Source: Phoronis ovalis (lineage: Eukaryota > Phoronida > Phoronidae). From it: a stretch of 20,184 nt of DNA. The notes beneath the pieces were generated by a model. The model saw only the letters and a program-made list of their open reading frames with translations, was not told the DNA's origin and searched no databases. The DNA lies in contig JAOXYB010006012.1 in the NCBI GenBank assembly GCA_028565635.1, forward strand, positions 1 through 20,184, read 5' to 3'. The position numbers and the translations under genes are program-made. Shown in pieces: positions 18,701 to 20,184 of this stretch (position 1 is the stretch's first letter; every line of letters begins with the position of its first letter).

Positions 18701-19458
18701 AAAGAAAGAGCCCATTTTTAGGTTTTTAGACAGAATCCATTAAGATTTTTGTTAAAAAATTTAACTCATTTTTATTGATTTTCTGTGAAAAGTTTACCTA
18801 CTTTTAATGATTTGTTGGAGAAAAAGTGACCCATTTTCACAGCGCATTCCTATATTCATATGTAAGTACACCTCCCATTTTTCTGCTAAATATATATTAC
18901 TACCCCTGTTCTTACATAAACTATTTTAGGATATGATGGAGATTCCAGTAACACAAGTGACTCCGAGGATCCTGAATCTAAAGTCATCGTAGATACAAAC
19001 TCAATCAAAAGGCCACTTCTACCTGACTTCTGGCTTATCATGCAGATTTGTGCTGATAGGGTGGATGTATTTTTTCATACAAGGTTGATGATTTAATAAG
19101 ATAGCTGTTGCAGGGGTCTTTTTATGTGGAACTGTACTTTGGAATTTATTATAAATTGGAATTGGTGAAATGTAATATTACTTATTTGTGCAAACTACAC
19201 CTAGGCCATGAGTAACACTGAAACATTTACTGGTAATGCAGCAAGGAATAAGTTTACTGAGAAGTGAACACTAGCTGATGTATTGTCATGACTTTAATTT
19301 ATTATGTAATAGCAGATGTTCCCATATGGTTACTTGGGTACTTGGTTAATATATGTTTGAATTTTAGAGATGACGACAGAGACAGACTGGTTGAACTGAA
19401 GGAACTGTATGGTAATATCGTTCAAAATATCAAGAATACTTGCCATATAGTGAACCAG
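585..19458 (+). CDS. SZT2: SZT2-like KICSTOR subunit, internal 16 exons (partial at both ends)
   Basis: This is the central part of a very large multi-exon gene. Sixteen exons join without a stop, and every junction has compatible phase: 585-744, 9716-9852, 10061-10215, 10408-11511, 12147-12417, 13241-13445, 13831-13947, 14213-14387, 14694-14925, 15467-15542, 15811-15996, 16604-16972, 17285-17528, 17854-18258, 18930-19083, 19368-19458. Conserved blocks occur in the same order as in vertebrate SZT2, which I compared from memory. Human SZT2 is about 3,400 residues, so the roughly 1,360 codons here are about its middle third; start and stop lie outside. In vertebrates SZT2 joins KPTN, ITFG2 and KICS2 in KICSTOR, which tethers GATOR1 to lysosomes and represses mTORC1 when amino acids are low. 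I see no catalytic motif, signal peptide or membrane segment here, which fits a scaffold. Orthology is strong; function in this species is inferred. Confidence 0.93.
1656..1673. repeat. A-run plus short TA microsatellite
   Basis: A run of A followed by five or so TA units lies within the giant intron. It is simple-sequence DNA with no evident function. Confidence 0.7.
3442..3688. repeat. Possible 247 bp element with 17 bp inverted ends
   Basis: The 17-mer GGTCAGTGTGACTGCCA at 3442-3458 is the reverse complement, with one mismatch, of 3672-3688. The pairing stops abruptly on both sides. The inner 213 bp is AT-rich non-coding sequence. The arrangement resembles a small non-autonomous DNA transposon, but I see no clear target-site duplication, so chance pairing or an ordinary stem remains possible. 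Confidence 0.4.
3944..4374. repeat. Possible 431 bp element with 15 bp inverted ends
   Basis: CACACTGTGTTGCTA at 3944-3958 is the exact reverse complement of 4360-4374. The interior is locally less AT-rich and holds small palindromes, for example TGGAC-CA-GTCCA near 3989-4000 and AACAGT-A-ACTGTT near 4077-4089. Open frames occur on both strands over 3933-4132 but neither looks like a protein. A degraded non-autonomous transposon is the best guess; no target-site duplication is obvious. Confidence 0.4.
7590..7910. repeat. Diverged tandem repeat rich in AGGTCA half-sites
   Basis: Two related units begin at about 7590 and 7783 (period about 193 bp). Both share a GGTGGG start, then a CCTTGAG core, then an AGGTCA pair with 5 bp between half-sites, then a TCTCTA-like or TTCTAA-like tail. 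A weaker third piece near 7870-7910 repeats GTCATTTAGAGGT. Half-sites are at 7602-7607 (inverted), 7610-7615, 7618-7623, 7629-7634, 7699-7704 (inverted), 7810-7815 and 7821-7826. This may be a transposon remnant, a nuclear-receptor-type enhancer, or both. Confidence 0.55.
9716..9852 (+). CDS. SZT2: SZT2 exon 2 of window (FHPVDYECI block)
   Basis: The 137 nt exon lies between TTGTAG and the donor GTAATA at 9853, entering in phase 0 and leaving in phase 2. It encodes FHPVDYECISTLLTFEHLN, then LMCQDLTIPIPVPGTPVP, then a short Pro/Thr-rich tail (STGVPATP). The first part aligns with vertebrate [22 protein letters not shown]-type sequence. The Pro/Val-rich tail is a low-complexity extension with no vertebrate match that I recall. 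Confidence 0.92.
9853..10060 (+). other. Intron, 208 bp, phase 2
   Basis: Short AT-rich intron with donor GTAATA and acceptor CTTACAG. Nothing else is seen in it. Confidence 0.88.
10061..10215 (+). CDS. SZT2: SZT2 exon 3 of window (IPYAFELMKLLP block)
   Basis: The 155 nt exon enters with one base (completing AGA, Arg) and leaves with one base (G) in phase 1 at the donor GTAGGT. It encodes a basic linker (NTPTLELQGAKKKVPSAP) followed by IHYIPYAFELMKLLPKAQQ and VEMLFSTYIEG. The second half corresponds to the vertebrate [21 protein letters not shown] segment. Confidence 0.92.
10216..10407 (+). other. Intron, 192 bp, phase 1
   Basis: The shortest intron in the window. Its last 94 bases happen to be open in the downstream exon's frame. 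Donor GTAGGT and acceptor TTCTAG are normal. Nothing else is noted. Confidence 0.88.
10408..11511 (+). CDS. SZT2: SZT2 exon 4 of window, large exon (1,104 nt)
   Basis: This is the largest exon in the window, from acceptor TTCTAG (10402-10407) to donor GTAAGG at 11512, phase 1 at both boundaries. Two conserved blocks are recognisable. One is CPKWKCFVKSASSNHVIATL followed by IPASYADLRHLV (vertebrate: [30 protein letters not shown]). The other is LPVYVYTCTLSELIDSLV (vertebrate: CPVYIYSCSLEALREQMV). Between them lies a long, acidic, Lys/Asn/Thr-rich spacer that I cannot align. A Ser-rich segment (SESSDDSSSRDGG) with a basic RMSLERSIS motif precedes the end, CSLLVEMFYKCFVTG, which matches the vertebrate CALLQEHAQRCYVRG. 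The open frame extends left into the intron to 10314, but the exon 3 phase and the strong acceptor place the exon start at 10408. Confidence 0.93.
11512..12146 (+). other. Intron, 635 bp, phase 1
   Basis: AT-rich intron from GTAAGG to TTATAG. I looked for repeats, hairpins and coding blocks and saw none worth naming. Confidence 0.88.
12147..12417 (+). CDS. SZT2: SZT2 exon 5 of window (GVYRSLQ block)
   Basis: The 271 nt exon enters in phase 1 (G plus GA gives Gly) and leaves in phase 2 at the donor GTGAGA. It starts GVYRSLQLGYPIHCIDVDSA, matching vertebrate GLFRSLQQAQSV followed by a helical stretch. The next part, PIEINVTKFLCTVCAHL, matches EIDITPFLLALCGH in the vertebrate protein. It then encodes a basic helical stretch and an acidic linker (NDEKSSDEEDDG) before IIFCETEAPALK. 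The linker is probably disordered and has casein-kinase-like acidic Ser context. Confidence 0.92.
12418..13240 (+). other. Intron, 823 bp, phase 2, carrying an interspersed repeat
   Basis: Donor GTGAGA and acceptor TTTTTTGCAG with a good pyrimidine tract. Most of the intron is taken up by a repeat-like segment starting near 12515 (listed separately). The minus-strand open frame at 12544-12777 lies inside that repeat and shows no protein family resemblance. Confidence 0.88.
12515..12985. mobile_element. Interspersed repeat (non-autonomous, MITE- or SINE-like)
   Basis: The segment opens with CCTCCACC and its near complement GGTGGTGG, which form a small hairpin. It continues with AGGTTATGTTTTCACCCCTG, a TTTGTTTGTTAACATGATAG run, and CAAAAAGTTATGGATGGATT. 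Near the right end it has TATATGCTCTTCCGAGT and AAGTGCCATTCTTGTTT. I recognise this combination (a GTTTGTTTGTTAACA run, then a 'tcaaaaagttatggatggatttgga'-type core, then 'gaggtatgcgctctccgagtgcc'-type ends) as a common dispersed repeat type in marine animal genomes. I do not assign it to a named superfamily. The boundaries are approximate and related sequence may continue to about 13080. CpG density is higher than in the surrounding intron, which fits an insertion. Confidence 0.6.
13241..13445 (+). CDS. SZT2: SZT2 exon 6 of window (FKPVPSHPLYYYYCPP block)
   Basis: The 205 nt exon begins with one base completing a Ser codon and ends in phase 0 at TCA before the donor GTAAGT. It encodes a helix (FRRLHEAVKKKFEEVINKW) followed by the highly diagnostic FKPVPSHPLYYYYCPP. 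Vertebrate SZT2 has [33 protein letters not shown] at this place. It is among the best family markers in the window. An in-frame stop lies beyond the donor, supporting the splice. Confidence 0.95.
13446..13830 (+). other. Intron, 385 bp, phase 0
   Basis: Donor GTAAGT and acceptor GTATTTCAG. AT-rich, with no recognisable repeat or motif. Confidence 0.88.
13831..13947 (+). CDS. SZT2: SZT2 exon 7 of window (acidic linker)
   Basis: A 117 nt exon of 39 whole codons, phase 0 on both sides, with donor GTATGG. It encodes an acidic, probably disordered linker (IGTETEDQIIGLST, then EGEESEMFISDYEPEE, then RRPSSDR). Because it is symmetrical, skipping it would keep the frame, so it could be alternatively spliced. 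Vertebrate SZT2 also has a long acidic, poorly conserved stretch here. Support comes from open frame, phase match and splice signals, not from strong conservation. Confidence 0.85.
13948..14212 (+). other. Intron, 265 bp, phase 0
   Basis: Donor GTATGG and acceptor TTGTAG. Nothing noted inside. Confidence 0.85.
14213..14387 (+). CDS. SZT2: SZT2 exon 8 of window (VPPLFLHLSC...PTCLG block)
   Basis: The 175 nt exon runs from phase 0 to phase 1 (donor GTAAGT). It encodes an acidic start (DSIHSNIDTESLECSLDEQ), then SLSDSGDDEVPPLFLHLSCA, and ends VIPTCLG. Vertebrates have LPPLFLHLTCSVRL and SLPTCLGQ, with DSFSILGGDSP-like acidic sequence before it. This is a strong family marker. Confidence 0.94.
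14388..14693 (+). other. Intron, 306 bp, phase 1
   Basis: Donor GTAAGT and acceptor TTGCTTTCAG with a strong pyrimidine tract. No repeats or other features are seen. Confidence 0.87.
14694..14925 (+). CDS. SZT2: SZT2 exon 9 of window (DLIVTLDMTCLTW block)
   Basis: The 232 nt exon enters in phase 1 (G plus GT gives Gly) and leaves in phase 2 at a GTGTGT donor. It encodes ELTDILHEQSEIDINDLIVT and LDMTCLTWRLD, matching the vertebrate [20 protein letters not shown] region after PTCLG. The rest (VVSKPRYNRGVSYDAEEP and following residues) is an unaligned linker. The donor was chosen because it is the one that restores the frame into the next exon; reading through gives a stop near 15020. Confidence 0.9.
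14926..15466 (+). other. Intron, 541 bp, phase 2
   Basis: GTGTGT donor and GTTTAG acceptor. It includes a short TA/CATATA microsatellite near 15131-15150. The first ~95 bases stay open in the exon's frame, so retention would add about 32 residues before a stop. Confidence 0.85.
15131..15150. repeat. TATA/CATATA microsatellite
   Basis: A short imperfect run of TA and CATATA units within an intron. Simple-sequence DNA only. Confidence 0.65.
15467..15542 (+). CDS. SZT2: SZT2 exon 10 of window (small linker exon)
   Basis: A 76 nt exon that enters with one base and leaves in phase 0 at CAG before GTAAGT. It encodes FHGGTDPMTSLPEFQHNAVI and SCQEQ. Only this frame is open; the other two contain stops. 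It leads directly into the IEWLLRDEI block, where vertebrates have a short helix before EIRWLLEDEM. Its support is frame, phase and a strong donor. Confidence 0.85.
15543..15810 (+). other. Intron, 268 bp, phase 0
   Basis: GTAAGT donor and TAATTTTTAG acceptor. AT-rich; nothing else noted. Confidence 0.87.
15811..15996 (+). CDS. SZT2: SZT2 exon 11 of window (VPLQFVFGPEQSL block)
   Basis: A 186 nt, 62-codon exon with phase 0 on both sides and donor GTAGGT. It encodes IEWLLRDEIASALRNTAPIT, a helical stretch, then CTCDQVPLQFVFGPEQSL and PKFTE. Vertebrates have EIRWLLEDEMVGALRRG, then [22 protein letters not shown]. It is one of the clearest orthology markers. The minus-strand open frame at 15807-16136 is a shadow of this exon. 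Confidence 0.95.
15997..16603 (+). other. Intron, 607 bp, phase 0, with a possible cryptic exon
   Basis: GTAGGT donor and ATCGTAG acceptor. Joining 15996 to 16604 gives KFTE-QFVLMNLPGY, which matches vertebrate [13 protein letters not shown], so no exon is needed in between. A 70 nt segment at 16421-16490 nevertheless has good splice signals and is listed separately. An open frame over 16008-16232 is not conserved. Confidence 0.87.
16421..16490 (+). other. Candidate cryptic or poison exon
   Basis: The segment lies between a strong acceptor (TTTCCTCAG ending at 16420) and ACAG/GTGTGT at 16490-16496. It is open in phase 0 (TFNGSILQNEINIAIYLTP and a few more residues). It is 70 nt long, so including it would shift the next exon out of frame and meet a stop within about 50 nt of 16604. 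That is what a nonsense-mediated-decay cassette would look like. No homology supports it. Confidence 0.25.
16604..16972 (+). CDS. SZT2: SZT2 exon 12 of window (FVLMNLPGY block)
   Basis: A 369 nt, 123-codon exon with phase 0 on both sides and donor GTATGC. It starts QFVLMNLPGYHLNHEGDYYF and continues LATDRARIRTLEHARAVNM, matching vertebrate [24 protein letters not shown]. The rest is a charged linker (REQSPEKDKRKGSDDVDVFH and similar) followed by SLLKPTPERE and a Ser-rich end. The conserved part is about the first 30 residues; the remainder appears disordered. Confidence 0.94.
16973..17284 (+). other. Intron, 312 bp, phase 0
   Basis: GTATGC donor and TTGTCTTCAG acceptor. The frame stays open for about 110 nt past the exon and then stops. 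No repeats are seen. Confidence 0.86.
17285..17528 (+). CDS. SZT2: SZT2 exon 13 of window (Ser-rich linker)
   Basis: The 244 nt exon runs from phase 0 to phase 1 with donor GTATGT. It encodes VLDEGDHQFQTEANRQPSVS, a short helix (EVLEAASQSLAKSPDVISRI), then a Ser-rich stretch (KSSGSDSSNRASGT) and LISESKLVSVLKTSQSEG. I cannot align it to vertebrate SZT2. It belongs to a long variable linker between the LPGY block and the LPDFWLI block. The call rests on continuous frame, matching phases and good splice sites. Confidence 0.86.
17529..17853 (+). other. Intron, 325 bp, phase 1
   Basis: GTATGT donor and TTTCTGTAG acceptor. AT-rich; nothing noted. Confidence 0.86.
17854..18258 (+). CDS. SZT2: SZT2 exon 14 of window (Ser/Thr-rich linker with tandem repeat)
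   Basis: The 405 nt exon is phase 1 on both sides (donor GTAAGT). Its 135 codons encode a basic, Ser/Thr-rich, probably disordered region: GNNREGQLVLSGRRVTIKKS, ASTENL, then RHKRYASTPQTPV, NTPDTPRSRHSSG, a threefold LQGxxGSxS repeat, and PLTPLERKLSSVFSSSRG. It contains several TP and basophilic kinase-type sites. No vertebrate alignment is evident. Because the exon is a multiple of three with equal phases, it could be skipped without changing frame. A minus-strand open frame at 17977-18192 is a shadow of it. Confidence 0.9.
18090..18170 (+). repeat. Coding minisatellite, 27 bp x 3
   Basis: Three consecutive 27 bp units (18090-18116, 18117-18143, 18144-18170) encode LQGASGSKS, LQGSLGSRS and LQGSSGSRS. 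The length is a multiple of three, so copy changes keep the frame. Units differ at several third positions, suggesting the array is not brand new. Confidence 0.92.
18343..18497. repeat. Fold-back (long imperfect inverted repeat) element
   Basis: The left arm from about 18343 (TTATAGTCTGGGGCATAT) is matched by the reverse complement of the right arm ending at 18497 (TTATAGTTGGACATAT in that orientation). The similarity continues through CAAATATTTCCTTATT against CAAATGTTTCCTTATT, and GAGGTAC against GAGGTAC. The arms are about 60-70 bp with a roughly 20-30 bp centre. This fits a fold-back MITE; a transcribed hairpin is the alternative. Confidence 0.7.
18679..18840. repeat. Degenerate minisatellite, about 32 bp period, about 5 copies
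   Basis: Units begin at variants of CCCATTTTTAGGATTTTT and end in a purine-rich tail (AAAGAAAGAG, GTGAAAAG, GAGAAAAAGTGA). Starts are near 18679, 18711, 18738, 18766, 18798 and 18830. Period varies between about 27 and 33 bp. It lies in an intron and is non-coding. Confidence 0.6.
18930..19083 (+). CDS. SZT2: SZT2 exon 15 of window (LPDFWLIMQI block)
   Basis: The 154 nt exon enters in phase 1 (G plus GA gives Gly) and leaves in phase 2. It encodes GYDGDSSNTSDSEDPESKVI, then RPLLPDFWLIMQICADRVDV and FFHTR. Vertebrate SZT2 has [22 protein letters not shown], an excellent match. The donor at 19084 is GTTGAT, which is weak, but it is the only GT before the in-frame stop at about 19094 that keeps this block intact and fits the next exon's phase. 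Confidence 0.93.
19084..19367 (+). other. Intron, 284 bp, phase 2, weak donor
   Basis: GTTGAT donor and GAATTTTAG acceptor. Retention would add two or three residues and then a stop. No repeats are seen. Confidence 0.82.
19368..19458 (+). CDS. SZT2: SZT2 exon 16 of window (helical, ...IVNQ)
   Basis: The 91 nt exon enters with one base completing Arg and leaves in phase 0 at CAG before GTATAT. It encodes DDDRDRLVELKELYGNIVQ and NIKNTCHIVNQ, a likely amphipathic helix. Vertebrates have a similar stretch, LQQLLVRRVGEICREVNQ, right after the [10 protein letters not shown] block, so both position and the terminal VNQ agree. Confidence 0.88.
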
Positions 19459-20184
19459 GTATATAAATCTTAATGATTTTAATTTTATAATATATGCCAG
19501 TATTTGTAATCAAGCATTGCTCCATCTGAGACTAATGCATTTTCATATCATTTTTTCAAAATAACAACTTGAAATATTCTAGCTGATTGGCAGACATATT
19601 TGTTGTCTGGATAGCTACGAGAAACGATTGAAGTGAGTGCATCTGTCAAGTATGTTAAAGCGCTAAGTAAAAGAAAATCACTTAATTCTTTTCATATAGA
19701 AGTGTCTGTATTTATACAGACTACTAGTGTTTTTTTCTCGCTTTAATGGTCAGCGTAGATGTACACACTTTACTCGTTACTTGTAATTCGTCACTGTCTA
19801 AAACACTGTTCCAATTTACAGTATATGCTCATGATAACTGTCATAAGCTTCAACTATATTTTAATGTATTATTATAATGCATAGTTTAAAGGCTCCATCC
19901 ATCTGTTATTTTTCAAGGAATAGGAAATTGCAAAAAAAATATTTATAAATATCTATATTAAAACCATGGGATAATGGAGTTTGTCCGTGCACCGTTCCAG
20001 GTCGATATTATTATCCGTGCTTCGGTCTAAGACTTTTTTATAAAACGTGTCGTTCTTAGCATACCTGTCGTGTTCCGTGCTTGCAATTATTTATTAGTCG
20101 TGTTTCATGTTTATTATGCCTTTAATCAACGATTTCGGTCGTAATTTTCGAACTGTATTTTTTTCCGAAACTCTCCCTAAGCTG
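19459..20184 (+). other. Intronic sequence to window end, CpG-rich tail
   Basis: Apart from the doubtful exon at 19583-19632, I find no coding block. From about 19985 to the end there are around 15 CpG dinucleotides in 200 bp, including recurring CCGTGC, GTCG and CGTGT words. This is unlike the CpG-poor introns to the left and may be part of a recent insertion whose right end is outside the window. Confidence 0.65.
19583..19632 (+). CDS. Possible further SZT2 exon (uncertain)
   Basis: A 50 nt open segment lies after AG at 19581-19582 and before a good GTGAGT at 19633. It is in phase 0 with exon 16 and would encode LIGRHICCLDSYEKRL. The vertebrate protein continues from VNQ with RLLLQDLHDSHVCNSLL-type sequence, which this does not clearly match, and the acceptor has a poor pyrimidine tract. 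The true next exon may lie beyond the window. Confidence 0.3.

Larger units (their letters stand above)
18259..18929 (+). other. Intron, 671 bp, phase 1, with fold-back and minisatellite
   Basis: GTAAGT donor and CTATTTTAG acceptor. It holds a fold-back element at 18343-18497 and a degenerate tandem repeat at 18679-18840, both listed separately. The remainder is plain AT-rich sequence. Confidence 0.88.

Overview
The window is a stretch of an animal nuclear genome. It holds the middle of a single large, intron-rich gene on the + strand, which I identify as SZT2, a subunit of the KICSTOR complex. Sixteen exons join in one continuous reading frame with matching splice phases (about 4.08 kb of coding sequence, roughly 1,360 codons). 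A seventeenth exon is possible near the right edge. Both gene ends lie outside the window, so no start codon, promoter, stop codon or poly(A) signal is visible. The identification rests on ordered blocks that I recall from vertebrate SZT2, including TEcWVEPQ.G, FkPVPSHPLYYYYCPP, VPPLFLHLSCALK, PTCLG, IEWLLRDEI, VPLQFVFGPEQSL, F..LPGY and LPDFWLIMQI.ADRV.

The organism is a metazoan but probably not a vertebrate. The protein is clearly diverged from vertebrate SZT2. Introns are strongly AT-rich and CpG-poor. The repeats, including one interspersed-repeat type I associate with marine invertebrates and AGGTCA-rich repeats, suggest a mollusc or another marine invertebrate. The species cannot be fixed from this sequence.

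Layout: 1-584 is intron upstream of the first visible exon. Exon 585-744 is followed by an unusually long 9 kb intron (745-9715) that holds short inverted-repeat pairs, a T-rich stretch with recurring TAGGGGGT words, and a cluster of AGGTCA half-sites arranged as two diverged repeat units. From 9716 to 19458 the other fifteen exons are packed with short introns (192-823 bp). Some of these introns carry repeats: an interspersed repeat around 12515-12985, a fold-back element at 18343-18497, and a degenerate minisatellite of about 32 bp at 18679-18840. The last 200 bp are conspicuously CpG-rich.

Functionally there is one gene here. SZT2 is the scaffold that links KICSTOR to GATOR1 on the lysosome and so restrains mTORC1 when amino acids are scarce. 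The most distinctive parts of this copy are a Ser/Thr-rich linker in exons 13-14 (with a coding triplication and basophilic kinase-type motifs) and the candidate regulatory content of the giant intron. No independent second gene, RNA gene, CRISPR array or operon was found, and I do not see a new multi-gene system.
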